Shown: positions 1 to 9,298, counted from the first letter of the stretch. The stretch is 64,000 nucleotides of DNA from Nitrincola alkalisediminis (GCF_009821115.1 NZ_VYTY01000007.1:62001-126000), one strand, 5' to 3'. Notes: generated by a model not told the origin, from the sequence alone. Made by a program: numbers and translations.

Positions 1-1
1 A

Positions 2-97
2 ATACAAATGCTGCCGTTTGTGAAAGACATTCACAGCAACTTTGTCATACGTGCGGTAAAAGGTGAGTCTCCCTTACCTTTAAATACTCCGACCTGA
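2..97 (+). CDS. Possible 3' end of an unidentified gene (partial)
   Basis: An open frame enters from the left edge and stops with TGA at 95-97. Its 31 residues (IQMLPFVKDIHSNF...) look protein-like but are too few to assign to a family. If real, it ends convergently with the MerR-type gene and overlaps that gene's stop by 18 bases. A second frame stopping at 64-66 is also open, so the reading is uncertain. Confidence 0.25.
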   Translation: MQMLPFVKDIHSNFVIRAVKGESPLPLNTPT

Positions 98-547
98 GCC
101 AGGATGAACCCCGCGTAAGTGTGATGAGCACTTCTCTGTGGAGCCTTGTGTTTGGTCTGAACTCAAGCCGGCAAGGATCTCGCATGCATCTATATTTTTT
201 TCGGTCACACAACGTTGCCTTAAACTCTCTAGCGTGTCTTTGAGCAAGGTAAGTGAGGCGATACGCTCCGTCACATGCGAAATATGTTCATCCAATAATC
301 GGTTGACCTGATCGCAGCGCATGTCAGGCTGATCCTTGTAACGTAAGAGTTGACGGATTTCCGCTAAACTCATATCAAGATTACGACAGTTACGAATAAA
401 CAAAGCGCGCTCAAGATGACTGTCTTGATACCAACGGTAATTATTGTCACCTCGATAGGGGGCGGGAAGCAGCCCTTCTTTCTCCCAATAACGCAGAGTT
501 TCTACTGGGCACTCAATCCGTTTAGCAAGTTGACCAATGCTGAGCAT
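80..547 (-). CDS. MerR-family heavy-metal regulator (CadR/PbrR/ZntR type)
   Basis: This is a 155-residue MerR-type activator expected to sense Cd, Pb or Zn and to switch on the divergent efflux ATPase. The N-terminal helix-turn-helix begins LSIGQLAKR and includes ETLRYWEKEGLL. A dimerisation helix follows. Cysteines at about 78, 113 and 122 match the three metal ligands of the CadR/PbrR/MerR group, and a short tail adds C140, H143 and H148. I chose the ATG at 547 rather than the upstream in-frame ATG at 610: it has a GAGGAGA ribosome site and gives the normal family N-terminus. The choice among Cd, Pb and Zn is an inference that sequence alone does not settle. Confidence 0.85.
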   Translation of the reverse strand: MLSIGQLAKRIECPVETLRYWEKEGLLPAPYRGDNNYRWYQDSHLERALFIRNCRNLDMSLAEIRQLLRYKDQPDMRCDQVNRLLDEHISHVTERIASLTLLKDTLESLRQRCVTEKNIDACEILAGLSSDQTQGSTEKCSSHLRGVHPGSGRSI

Positions 548-562
548 ATTTTCTCCTCGGGC

Positions 563-595
563 TTGACCCTGAAGTAACTTTAGGGTTTTTACTAT
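563..595 (+). promoter_or_regulatory. MerR-type promoter/operator for the metal ATPase
   Basis: A -35 box TTGACC (563-568) is followed about 20 bases later by a -10 near 589-595 (TTACTAT). This overlong spacing is the hallmark of MerR-activated promoters. The spacer holds a dyad, ACCCTGAAGT / AACTTTAGGGT, like the ZntR, CadR and PbrR operators. It lies between the divergent regulator and ATPase starts. Confidence 0.8.
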
Positions 596-622
596 AGTGA
601 TAAAACCCAAGGAGATCCAGAA

Positions 623-2557
623 ATGTCGAACTGTTGCGGCTCATCAGCCTGTTCTAGTAATCAAACAGCAAGCCATGCGCTTGCGCAAGTCAGCCCCATA
701 CCCTATGTCAAACTGTCATTCGCGGGTGGTGCTGCTTTGCTAGCGGAAGTGATTGAATGGACATTGCCGGGATGGGGCTGGATCAGTCTTATGTTGGCGT
801 TGGTGGCGATTGCGTTGTGTGGAACAGAGGTACTCAAGCGAGGTTGGCTGTCGCTCCTTAAACTCGACTTAACCATTAATGCTTTAATGAGCTTAGCGGT
901 CACTTGCGCACTGTTGATTGGCCATTGGGCGGAAGCCGCAATGGTGTTAGTGCTGTTTACCTTGGCTGAGTGGATTGAAGAAAAGTCAGTTGAACGTGCT
1001 CGCCATGCGATTCAGAGCGTATTGTCTCTGGCACCGGATACCGCTCGGGTCTTGATGGACGATGGACACTGGCAGAGCCTTCCGGTGACACAGGTAAAAA
1101 TTGGTCAGCGTGTACAGGTGCAGCCAGGTGAGAGAATTGGTTTGGATGGCCGCATTTTGAAGGGGCACACGTTTATTAACCAAGCCGCGATCACGGGTGA
1201 GAGTCTGGCGGTTGAAAAACAATTGGGCGATTCGGTGTATGCAGGAACCTTGAATGAAACCGAGTTGTTTGAGTTTCAAGTGACAGCTGAGGCGTCGAAT
1301 ACGATGCTGGCACGAATTATTAAGCGTGTAGAGGAGGCGCAAGCGGATAAGGCTCCTACACAACGTCTGGTTGATCAGTTTGCGCGCATCTATACCCCGA
1401 TTATCTTTTTCATCGCCTTGGCGACGGCGCTCGTACCGCCTGTTTTGTTCGGGGGAGCCTTTTTGGATTGGCTTTACAGAGCACTTGTTTTATTAGTCAT
1501 TGCCTGTCCTTGTGCGTTGGTTATTTCTACGCCTGTTACGATTGTCAGCGGCCTTGCCAGAGCAGCGCGCTTAGGGATTTTGATTAAAGGCGGGAGTCAT
1601 TTAGAGGCAGGCAGTCGGCTCAATCGCGTGGCATTTGATAAAACCGGAACCCTGACACAGGGACAGCCAGAGCTAAGATCCTTTAAAAACCTCAGCGGGA
1701 TGCCAGATGAAGACGTGCTGCGGCTAGCTTCTAGTATCGCTCAGCATTCAAGCCACCCTGTTTCAAAAACGCTGACGTTGGCGCATGTCGGTGAACGCTT
1801 GACGGTAGAGTCCCTGATTGCATTGCCAGGCCAAGGTCTTCAAGTGGCACTTAACTCGCATCGATATGGTTTGGGCAATGACCGTCTAGCGCACGCCATG
1901 AATGTGCCCCTAGAAGCCTATACTGCCGATGTTGCAAGGATCGAATCCCAAGGTGAATCCTGTGTATTACTAATAGAAGATGCTCGTGTTTTGGGACTGT
2001 TTGGAGTCGCTGATCCGTTGAAGCCCAATAGTCAGGAGGCCATTAACGCCTTACATGCGCTGGGTCTGAGTACCCTTATGCTCAGTGGAGACAATCTTAA
2101 TACGGCGAGGTCTATCGCGCAGGAGGTGGGCATAACCGATGTTCAAGCCAACTTGATGCCAGAGGACAAACTCGAAGCCATTAAAAACATCATGAAGGAA
2201 GGGCATCAGGTTGCAATGGTCGGTGATGGCATTAATGACGCCCCTGCATTGGCTCAGGCAAATTTGGGGTTGGCGATGGGCGCGGCAGGAACGGATACGG
2301 CCATTGAAACGGCGGATATAGCCCTGATGGATGATGATCCTCGTAAAATCGCCACCTATATTCGTTTGTCGAGATTCTGCATGCGATTGCTCAAGCAAAA
2401 TATTGCGTTGGCCATTGGAATAAAATGTATTTTCATCCTCTTGGCTTTTCTGGGGCAAGCGAGCATGTGGATGGCGGTCTTTGCCGATATGGGAGTGAGC
2501 TTACTCGTGGTCGCCAACGGCTTACGTGCGTTGAAATTCAAGCAATTGGCGTCGTGA
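623..2557 (+). CDS. P1B-type metal-exporting ATPase (Zn/Cd/Pb, ZntA/CadA family)
   Basis: This 644-residue inner-membrane pump exports divalent soft metals using ATP. In order it shows a short Cys-rich N-terminus (MSNCCGSSAC), several membrane segments, the actuator motif TGES (191-194), the metal-selecting CPC motif (295-297) in a transmembrane helix, the phosphorylated DKTGT (D339), the nucleotide-site HP (378-379) and the hinge GDGIND (534-539). The last helix carries ADMGVSLLVVANGLRAL, with the Asp conserved in ZntA-type pumps. It has no complete N-terminal HMA domain; only the CC/C cysteines remain there. An AGGAGAT ribosome site precedes the ATG. The divergent MerR regulator and its promoter support metal-induced expression. 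The exact metal is inferred. Confidence 0.93.
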   Translation: MSNCCGSSACSSNQTASHALAQVSPIPYVKLSFAGGAALLAEVIEWTLPGWGWISLMLALVAIALCGTEVLKRGWLSLLKLDLTINALMSLAVTCALLIGHWAEAAMVLVLFTLAEWIEEKSVERARHAIQSVLSLAPDTARVLMDDGHWQSLPVTQVKIGQRVQVQPGERIGLDGRILKGHTFINQAAITGESLAVEKQLGDSVYAGTLNETELFEFQVTAEASNTMLARIIKRVEEAQADKAPTQRLVDQFARIYTPIIFFIALATALVPPVLFGGAFLDWLYRALVLLVIACPCALVISTPVTIVSGLARAARLGILIKGGSHLEAGSRLNRVAFDKTGTLTQGQPELRSFKNLSGMPDEDVLRLASSIAQHSSHPVSKTLTLAHVGERLTVESLIALPGQGLQVALNSHRYGLGNDRLAHAMNVPLEAYTADVARIESQGESCVLLIEDARVLGLFGVADPLKPNSQEAINALHALGLSTLMLSGDNLNTARSIAQEVGITDVQANLMPEDKLEAIKNIMKEGHQVAMVGDGINDAPALAQANLGLAMGAAGTDTAIETADIALMDDDPRKIATYIRLSRFCMRLLKQNIALAIGIKCIFILLAFLGQASMWMAVFADMGVSLLVVANGLRALKFKQLAS

Positions 2558-3658
2558 TTTAAAAATAATCGTCCAAACGCGCCAAGGTAAAAAACCAATA
2601 ATAAAAAGCTCAACTAGGTAAGTGAGTTGAATTTCGTAGTTGAGCATCCAATCAAATAAATAAGTGTGAAAGGTTTCCAGGTTTGGCCAAATCATGATAA
2701 GGATTAAAATTGAGGCCGCGAAGGGCCAGCGCATAATGTCAAAACGTTGCTGAATATCACCGGAGAGGCCGAGGTACGCGCGAATGAACAGCCAGCCCAA
2801 GAGTAGAAGGCATAAAACTGTTGGGAGGATTGATAACACGGCCAAGAAAATACCAGTGGTGAGCATGGTAATGATTTGATTTAAGTAAGTGCTGAGTAGG
2901 CTGCCATATTCAAACCAAGCCGAACTCGCCAGGATTGCTGGAAGTGTTGAGTTGAAGCTCAGTAGAGTGTGTTGAGGTACTAGATTGATCAGCAATACCC
3001 AAAGTAAACAGCACATGCACAGCACTAATCCGTGCCAGCGCAGATCCCAAGGGTTTTTGATGGCTAGAGTGTCTGGATAGCGGGTTACTCGCCACAGGTA
3101 CACAGCAAAGGTGATGAATCCAAGTACGATTGGCCATTTTAAACCAAAATAACAAAGCGCTAGAAACGTCGGTATGCTGACCAATCCAACGGCCACAAGC
3201 GTTATGCCGTCGAGGGCACGAACTAAGCTCTCGAACAGACCCTTCCGAAAGGGTGTTTGGAGGGGCTCCTGTTGTCTTTGCTTAATCTGATCAAATAAAG
3301 ACGTTTGATCAGTCTGTTCAGCGATGCGTGTTGCGTTTTGTGGGGTTGATGATGCCGAGTCCTGACGGTGTGTAATTTGAGCGTGGGTCGATTTGATCAA
3401 AAAACCACCGTAGATAGCCACTCCGATTGAAAACAGCAGAAGATAAACCGACGTGTCAAAACGCATGATCACGAATGGAGTGAGTAGTAAGCTTGCACCA
3501 AAAAGGTAGCCAATGGCTGGAAATCGACTTGATAAAACAGGCAAGACAATCAGAAGAACAAACAGCCAAACCCAAAGTATCTCAAATGTGAAATAGGCTG
3601 TGATGCAAAGCAGCAGTATGGAAGAGGTGGCCGTTTTGACTTCTAATGATGATGCCAT
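2522..3658 (-). CDS. Multi-pass membrane protein of unknown function
   Basis: I do not recognise this 378-residue protein. It has about nine to ten hydrophobic segments: a pair near the N-terminus, a polar cytoplasmic-looking stretch (about residues 95-145, rich in Gln, Ser and Thr), then a long membrane half ending in a basic tail (FKSRRQLLEFQRT). The ATG at 3658 is preferred over one at 3682 because AAGGAGTG lies just upstream. Its 3' end overlaps the 3' end of the metal ATPase by 36 bases on the opposite strand, so the two genes are convergent and share their last codons. Nothing in the sequence shows its substrate or role. Confidence 0.7.
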   Translation of the reverse strand: MASSLEVKTATSSILLLCITAYFTFEILWVWLFVLLIVLPVLSSRFPAIGYLFGASLLLTPFVIMRFDTSVYLLLFSIGVAIYGGFLIKSTHAQITHRQDSASSTPQNATRIAEQTDQTSLFDQIKQRQQEPLQTPFRKGLFESLVRALDGITLVAVGLVSIPTFLALCYFGLKWPIVLGFITFAVYLWRVTRYPDTLAIKNPWDLRWHGLVLCMCCLLWVLLINLVPQHTLLSFNSTLPAILASSAWFEYGSLLSTYLNQIITMLTTGIFLAVLSILPTVLCLLLLGWLFIRAYLGLSGDIQQRFDIMRWPFAASILILIMIWPNLETFHTYLFDWMLNYEIQLTYLVELFIIGFLPWRVWTIIFKSRRQLLEFQRT

Positions 3659-3843
3659 GTTCACTCCTTGAATCTCGGTCATGAGCTCTTGTCACTGCGT
3701 TAAGGGTTGGATAAGGTGCCGATTCACCCATTCGCATTGACATCAATTAATCTTCGCTAAATTAACCAAAACTTGAGTTGAATTCTATAGATCATTACGC
3801 TTAAGTGCTCTTTTTTAATTAACGGATCTACTTGGAGTTGTAA

Positions 3844-4350
3844 ATGGCAGGTTTGCCTAGTGTTAGACGCATGGTGTTGCAGGACTTGGCCTCGGTCGTT
3901 GAGATTCAAGCGATGTGTTATACAGAAGTGGTTTTTGAATCTATCGAGTCTTTGGCTTCAAAGTTGGCGGTCTCTCCAGAGACTTGCTTTGTTGCATGTG
4001 AGGGAGAGAAGGTTGTTGGCTATCTATTGGCCTTACCCTGGACATCATCAGCCCCACCTGAGTTAAATCGAGTCAATGATCAAGCTTGTAAAGAACCTGA
4101 TTGTGTTTATTTACACGATTTAGCCGTCAGCCCATATGCGCGTAAAACAGGCGCAGGGCAATTGCTGGTGCGGCAGTTTTTAACCACGTCGGAAGAATTT
4201 GGATACTCGCGGGCAACGCTTACAGCGGTTCAAGGCTCTCAGGCCTATTGGCAGCGTTATGGATTTTGTCCAGTGACACCGAGTGATACATTAAAGCGCA
4301 AGCTAGCAAGTTACGGTGAAGAGGCCGTCTTTATGAAATACGGTGACTAG
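3844..4350 (+). CDS. GNAT-family N-acetyltransferase
   Basis: A 168-residue single-domain GNAT enzyme, which would transfer acetyl from acetyl-CoA to an unknown amine. The core strand VYLHDLAVSPYARKTGAG leads into the acetyl-CoA loop (R/Q-x-x-G-x-G/A type, KTGAGQLL). The C-terminal SQAYWQRYGF carries the tyrosine usual in this fold. The ribosome site is TTGGAG, 7 bases before the ATG, and an AT-rich stretch at about 3745-3830 probably holds the promoter. It stands alone between a convergent unknown gene and the copper receptor, so context does not reveal the substrate. Confidence 0.85.
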   Translation: MAGLPSVRRMVLQDLASVVEIQAMCYTEVVFESIESLASKLAVSPETCFVACEGEKVVGYLLALPWTSSAPPELNRVNDQACKEPDCVYLHDLAVSPYARKTGAGQLLVRQFLTTSEEFGYSRATLTAVQGSQAYWQRYGFCPVTPSDTLKRKLASYGEEAVFMKYGD

Positions 4351-4555
4351 CCACCGCTCAGGCTCAGCTCTGGGAATGCCGCGATCAGAGTCATCTGCCT
4401 GATGCGACATCATGTCACGCGTAATGTTCCTGCTTTTCCCATAAAATTTATCGGTATTTAATATCTAATGTAGTTTTTTCTAATCATGAGGGTCTTCTGG
4501 ACATTTAGGATTAGAAAAGGCGTTGAAGTGGATATACCACTCTTTGGGAAATAAC

Positions 4556-6820
4556 ATGCGTGTGAACATAAAAGAGCTGATTGTAAAACCGACATCCTTA
4601 TCCTGCGCAATTGCCTGTATTCTATTCAGTCAGACAGGAGGTGCTAATCCAGTGCATGCGGATACCCGATTAGAGGTTACTAAACCTTTACCGCTAAACA
4701 TGGATGCCGCTATCAGGCAAAGTCCAGCCAACATCGAAATGCTACGATCAATTACCAATGACACCGCCAGTTTACTTAGGGATATTCCGGGTGTGAGCCT
4801 ATACGGGGCGGGTGGTGTATCGAGTTTACCTTCTATTCGTGGTTTGGCCGATGATCGATTACGAGTCAAAGTGGATGGAATGGATTTGATTGCTGCATGT
4901 CCGAATCACATGAATCCACCACTTTCGTATGTTGAGCCAAGCAATATCAGCCTGTTAAAAGTCTACGCTGGGATCACTCCCGTCAGTGTAGGAGGCGATA
5001 GTATTGGGGGTACGATTATCGCTGAGCGTGCCGTACCTGAATTTGCATCCTCTGGAGAGGAGTCTAGGGTTAAAGGGGAAGTTGGTGCCTTTTATCGAAG
5101 CAATAACAATGCATTAGGCGGAAATCTTAAAGCCAGTTATGCAACTGAACAAATCAACATTCAATACGATGGAGCGTGGAGTCAAGCAGACAACTACAAA
5201 GCGGGAGGCGCATTTAAAGACTTCACTGGCACGGATCGTCCAGGCCACACCCTGCGCTTAGATGAGGTCGGTTCGACAGCCTATGATACGCAGAATCATG
5301 CACTCGGTATCGCAATACAAGCCGGTGATAACCTTTTTGACACTCGCTTCAGTTATCAGGAGATGCCAGAACAGCTCTTTCCGAATCAACGCATGGATTT
5401 ACTGAAAAACACTCAAAAGCTGGTGAATCTTGGGTGGAAACGTGATTTTGATTGGGGGTTAATGGAAGCGCGCGTATACCATGAAAGGGTTGACCATTTT
5501 ATGGATTTTGGTGCGGATAAGCGTTTTTGGTATGGAACCCTCTCTGGGCCAGGAAACCCTTGTGACCCAATACGTTTCCATGGAGATCCAGCGGGTACCT
5601 GTGCAGCAGGAATGCCCATGTATTCGGAAAGTGACAATACAGGCGTTAGTTTAAAAGGCGATATTGAGCTGACAAACACACGCTTGCTACGAGTTGGGTC
5701 TGATCTGCAACGTTACCGTTTGGATGATTATTGGACCGCTTCGGGCGGTGGTATGGGGCCGAATACCTTTCTAAACATCAATAATGGGCAGCGTGATCGA
5801 ACCGCCGTGTTTGCTGAAGTAGAGCAACAGCACAGTGAACGTTGGAGCAGTCTGTCAGGGATTCGGTATGAGCATGTGCGTATGAATGCTGACGCCGTGC
5901 AGGGATATGCAGCAGCGAATATGCCTGGCAATCAGCTAGCAGAATCTACGGCTTTCAACGCACAGTCGCGTAAACAAACCGATCATAATATCGATTTAGC
6001 ACTGTTGGCACGTTATCGTCACAGTGACACCCTAGACATTGAGTTAGGGCTTGCACGTAAAGTACGCTCGCCTAATGTGTACGAACGCTACACTTGGTCA
6101 AGTTGGCCGATGGCGGCGACTATGAACAATTTTGTGGGAGATGGCAACGGCTACATAGGCGATGTGAATCTTAAGCCCGAAACGGCGTATACCGCATCTG
6201 CAACCTTTGATTGGCATGCTCCTGACCGTCGTTGGAATATCAGTGCGACGCCTTTCTATACCCATGTTGATGATTATATCGATGCCATCAAACGGTCTAG
6301 CTGGGGAGCCGATCAATTTAATGTTTTGCAGTTTACCAATCAGTCGGCTCGTTTATACGGTGTTGATTTAGCCATGGGTTTGCCCTTGATGTCTAATGAT
6401 TGGGGGCAATGGGGGCTTAATACAGTGCTCAATTACACGGATGGTAAGAATCGAGACAGTGGTGACAGCCTTTACAATATCATGCCTTTAAATGCTCGCT
6501 TCACTTTACGTCATCAAAAGAATAATTGGGACAATGCTATGGAGTTAATCCTGGTAGATGATAGGCGGAAGGTATCAGGGGTTCGTAATGAGGTAACGAC
6601 CTCCGGTTATCATTTGGTCAATGTGCGTGCAAGTCACAGTTGGAAGCAAGTGCGTTTGGATTTTGGTGTAGAAAACCTGTTTGACCGCAATTACAGCCTA
6701 CCGACAGGTGGGGCATACATGGGACAAGGTCGAACAATGGCCATCAATGGTATTCCATGGGGCATAGCCGTTCCAGGGATGGGGCGTTCAGCGTATGTCG
6801 GCGTGAAGCTAACATTCTAA
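4556..6820 (+). CDS. TonB-dependent copper receptor (OprC/NosA-like)
   Basis: A 754-residue outer-membrane TonB-dependent channel. It starts with a signal peptide (cut probably after VHA, about residue 35), then a plug domain (LLRDIPGVSLYGAGG, SIRGLADDR) and a 22-strand barrel ending in the aromatic VGVKLTF. The plug has C115-P-N-H-M119, the CxxxM copper site of OprC, within the family signature ACPNHMNPPLSY. The barrel has H314-F-M316, matching the HxM half of the OprC site at nearly the same distance. The ATG at 4556 is chosen over an upstream TTG at 4523 because it gives a clean signal peptide. Copper as substrate follows from these residues and from the OprC/NosA family. It sits near a metal efflux pump but appears to be a separate transcript. 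Confidence 0.9.
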   Translation: MRVNIKELIVKPTSLSCAIACILFSQTGGANPVHADTRLEVTKPLPLNMDAAIRQSPANIEMLRSITNDTASLLRDIPGVSLYGAGGVSSLPSIRGLADDRLRVKVDGMDLIAACPNHMNPPLSYVEPSNISLLKVYAGITPVSVGGDSIGGTIIAERAVPEFASSGEESRVKGEVGAFYRSNNNALGGNLKASYATEQINIQYDGAWSQADNYKAGGAFKDFTGTDRPGHTLRLDEVGSTAYDTQNHALGIAIQAGDNLFDTRFSYQEMPEQLFPNQRMDLLKNTQKLVNLGWKRDFDWGLMEARVYHERVDHFMDFGADKRFWYGTLSGPGNPCDPIRFHGDPAGTCAAGMPMYSESDNTGVSLKGDIELTNTRLLRVGSDLQRYRLDDYWTASGGGMGPNTFLNINNGQRDRTAVFAEVEQQHSERWSSLSGIRYEHVRMNADAVQGYAAANMPGNQLAESTAFNAQSRKQTDHNIDLALLARYRHSDTLDIELGLARKVRSPNVYERYTWSSWPMAATMNNFVGDGNGYIGDVNLKPETAYTASATFDWHAPDRRWNISATPFYTHVDDYIDAIKRSSWGADQFNVLQFTNQSARLYGVDLAMGLPLMSNDWGQWGLNTVLNYTDGKNRDSGDSLYNIMPLNARFTLRHQKNNWDNAMELILVDDRRKVSGVRNEVTTSGYHLVNVRASHSWKQVRLDFGVENLFDRNYSLPTGGAYMGQGRTMAINGIPWGIAVPGMGRSAYVGVKLTF

Positions 6821-6833
6821 TCATTCACTCGTA

Positions 6834-6867
6834 ACCTTACCCAGACAAGCGTTGATCTGGGTAAGGT
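6834..6867. terminator. Convergent terminator hairpin
   Basis: A perfect 12-bp stem (ACCTTACCCAGA with TCTGGGTAAGGT) and a 10-base loop lie between the 3' ends of the copper receptor (+) and the dihydroorotase-like gene (-). It probably serves both strands. There is no strong T-run. Confidence 0.7.
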
Positions 6868-6878
6868 GGGTGGGTGTC

Positions 6879-8267
6879 TCAAACGTCAGATAAGGCTTTC
6901 GAGGGGATCTCCAGAAACTGTAAGGGTTGACCCATGGGTTTCCCCACCAATGCTTCATCGATCATCACGCCTTGCCCATGGATGACCGTGTGAATCGGCC
7001 AGCCAGTGACGTCCATGCCATCATAAGGTGTCCATCCGCTACGACTGGCAATCCAGTTATGTTCAATTCTACGCTTAGCCGATAGGTCGACTAGGGTTAG
7101 ATCGGCATCATAGCCTAAAGCGATGCGTCCTTTTCCGGCAATACCAAAAATGCGCGCAGGGCCTGCGCTGGTTAAATCGACCAAGCGTTGCAGTGTTAGG
7201 TGACCGGAATTTACATGATTCAGCATAGTGGGGAGTAGGGTTTGTACTCCTGTCATTCCACTGGGGGACTGTGGGTAGGGTTGCGCTTTTTCGTCTAGGG
7301 TATGAGGTGCATGGTCGCTGCCAATGACATCGACAAGTCCGTTGCGAAGGGCTTCCCATAAAGCGTCTTGATGGCGCTTCTCACGCACAGGAGGATTCAT
7401 CTGTGCCAAACTGCCCAGTTGCTCATAGCATTCGGGTGCACATAGGGTGAGATGGTGGGGTGTCACCTCGACACTGACATAGCGTTTGTGCCTCGCTAAG
7501 AAGCGCATTTCCTCTGCTGTTGAAACATGCAACAGGTGCAGCCGACGCCCTGTGTTAGCAGCTAAATTAACAATCCGCTGAGTTGCTTTAAGCGCACTTT
7601 CAACATCGCGCCAGATCGTATGATCACGAACGTCCTGACTGGCTTCAACGATTGCTTTTCGCTCACGCAAACGCGCTTCATCCTCTGCATGGACGGCCAT
7701 GCGTCGATGGCCATTTGCTAAAATACGTCGTAACACTGTGTCATCATCGGTCAGCAAATCGCCGAAAGAACTCCCCATAAACACTTTGATTCCTGCGCAT
7801 CCAGGTATTTTTTCTAAGGTGTGAAGCTGATCAGCATTCACCGCAGAGCCGCCCATATAAAAGGCATAATTACACCAAGCACGTCCTTTGGCAGCGTCGA
7901 GCTTTGCGTGTAAGTCATCTGCCCAAAGCGTGAGTGGGTTCGTATTCGGCATTTCGAAAATACCTGTGACTCCACCCAGTACAGCGCCTCGTGTACCTGT
8001 TTCCAGATCTTCTTTGTGGGTCAGACCGGGCTCACGAAAATGCACTTGGCTATCGATAATACCGGGGAGTATATGCAACCCTCGCGCATCAAGTTCAGTA
8101 TCCGCTGTCCAGGTTCCGGCCAGCGCACCGAGTGCCACGATGGTGCCTTCGATACAGGCAATATCAAGTTGTTCAGCCCCACTGGGGGTTATGGCGATGC
8201 CGCCTTTGATCAGCAGGTCGGCGTGTTGTTGCGTTAGTCGTTTATCGAGCGTTAATTTTGGTGGCAT
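6879..8267 (-). CDS. Dihydroorotase-like amidohydrolase, Zur-cluster paralogue (PyrC2)
   Basis: A 462-residue class I dihydroorotase/cyclic amidohydrolase, probably cytoplasmic, acting in the third step of pyrimidine synthesis (carbamoyl-aspartate to dihydroorotate). Visible motifs are FREPGLTHKEDLETG, GIKVFMGSS (the lysine that is carboxylated in the family), LHLLHVST and EVTPHHL (histidines), and GSDHAPHT (catalytic Asp). The usual HxH metal pair after the first strand reads Q74-V-H76, so one metal histidine is glutamine. The ATG at 8267 is preferred over one at 8342: it has GGAGG 11 bases upstream and gives the family N-terminus. It follows folE2 by 43 bases in an apparent operon divergent from a Fur-family gene. 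A role as a backup enzyme under zinc limitation is inferred from that context. Confidence 0.85.
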   Translation of the reverse strand: MPPKLTLDKRLTQQHADLLIKGGIAITPSGAEQLDIACIEGTIVALGALAGTWTADTELDARGLHILPGIIDSQVHFREPGLTHKEDLETGTRGAVLGGVTGIFEMPNTNPLTLWADDLHAKLDAAKGRAWCNYAFYMGGSAVNADQLHTLEKIPGCAGIKVFMGSSFGDLLTDDDTVLRRILANGHRRMAVHAEDEARLRERKAIVEASQDVRDHTIWRDVESALKATQRIVNLAANTGRRLHLLHVSTAEEMRFLARHKRYVSVEVTPHHLTLCAPECYEQLGSLAQMNPPVREKRHQDALWEALRNGLVDVIGSDHAPHTLDEKAQPYPQSPSGMTGVQTLLPTMLNHVNSGHLTLQRLVDLTSAGPARIFGIAGKGRIALGYDADLTLVDLSAKRRIEHNWIASRSGWTPYDGMDVTGWPIHTVIHGQGVMIDEALVGKPMGQPLQFLEIPSKALSDV

Positions 8268-8310
8268 ACGGTGCTCAACCTCCGGTTGATTGAGTGATAA
8301 GGGGGCACCT

Positions 8311-9207
8311 TCAAGCTGGCATCGTCCAGGCCACGGCATCATGAGGGTGAAGGCTTTCTAAATGGCGTACATGAACCTGGGGTTCCGTGTAAGCGAAAAG
8401 GGCCGCTTCTATGCGGCGTGCGGCGTCTTCCACGAACATCAGATTTTGGCCATTGAGCGCAGCAAACTCTTGTTCATCGGCTCTCTTGACGGCTGTTTGT
8501 ACAGGAGTGCCAACAGCGTGTTCAATGCATTCTATGAGTTTTAAAGCGCCCAGCATCTCAGCATCAGAGGGTAAACTAACCGTCACTTCGGCTTCACTTC
8601 GCTGACTGTGAGGCGTAGCAAGACTGGCAAATTGCTGAAGCCAAGATGCTACGACTGATGGCTCTACTTGAGCGGTACGGCCAAATTCCTGAAGGAAGGC
8701 GTTTGCTATAAGTTGGCGTGATAATGCTGCAGAGCAAGGGCAGGTCGATGAGTAGTCAACCCTTACTCTAAGCTGGCAGTGAAAGGTTCCATCGATCAAC
8801 TCAGCATCGATACGTAGAGGGTAAGACTTCCATCCGGATAGGCCTTGTGTAACCAGTGCGGGTCGGCGCACTAGGAGATCAACGTTCAGACGCAATCTAG
8901 CGCTCTGGGTGTGGCAATCGTGATGGCTATCGATCATTGCTTCAAGCAGTTCGTGTAAACGAGCGGGTGAAAGCGCCATCCCATGACTGAGCTTGTCCAG
9001 TAATTGATAGAGTCTGGACATATGAATGCCCTTTATGTGGGGTGTCGGTAAGTTAACCTGTACGTCGGCACGTGCATGAAGCTCTCGCCGATAACCGACT
9101 TCCTCAAGAGTGACAGGAATATCAATGGATTGCATACCCACCCACTGCAAAGGGCGTAACGTGGGTGCTATGTCGGTTAATGAAACATCAGGAAGTGGCG
9201 CATTCAT
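8311..9207 (-). CDS. folE2: GTP cyclohydrolase FolE2 (type IB)
   Basis: A 298-residue FolE2, the GTP cyclohydrolase that makes dihydroneopterin triphosphate for folate and related pterins and does not depend strictly on zinc, unlike FolE. The diagnostic [12 protein letters not shown] lies at about residues 154-165 with active-site/metal cysteines C156 and C158. The C-terminus SLHPHDA is typical. It is the first gene of a minus-strand pair with the dihydroorotase paralogue and faces the Fur-family gene across a 190-base gap with a perfect palindrome. Zur-controlled folE2 is well documented as a zinc-sparing substitution, and this layout fits it. The start ATG at 9207 has no better rival. Confidence 0.93.
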   Translation of the reverse strand: MNAPLPDVSLTDIAPTLRPLQWVGMQSIDIPVTLEEVGYRRELHARADVQVNLPTPHIKGIHMSRLYQLLDKLSHGMALSPARLHELLEAMIDSHHDCHTQSARLRLNVDLLVRRPALVTQGLSGWKSYPLRIDAELIDGTFHCQLRVRVDYSSTCPCSAALSRQLIANAFLQEFGRTAQVEPSVVASWLQQFASLATPHSQRSEAEVTVSLPSDAEMLGALKLIECIEHAVGTPVQTAVKRADEQEFAALNGQNLMFVEDAARRIEAALFAYTEPQVHVRHLESLHPHDAVAWTMPA

Positions 9208-9276
9208 CTAGGGTGTCCCGTTTAGGCATTTAACTGATCGCTAAGTTATCGTATGTCTTCATTTTTGTCTTGTTGC

Positions 9277-9298
9277 TAATGATAATGCATTATCATTA
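9277..9298. promoter_or_regulatory. 22-bp perfect palindrome, Fur/Zur-type operator
   Basis: Two exact 11-base arms (TAATGATAATG and its complement) meet without spacer in the gap between folE2 (-) and the Fur-family gene (+). The AT-rich dyad with GATAAT/ATTATC cores resembles Fur/Zur boxes. A -35-like TTGACA follows at 9304-9309 toward the regulator gene. It probably mediates autoregulation and folE2 control. Confidence 0.75.
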
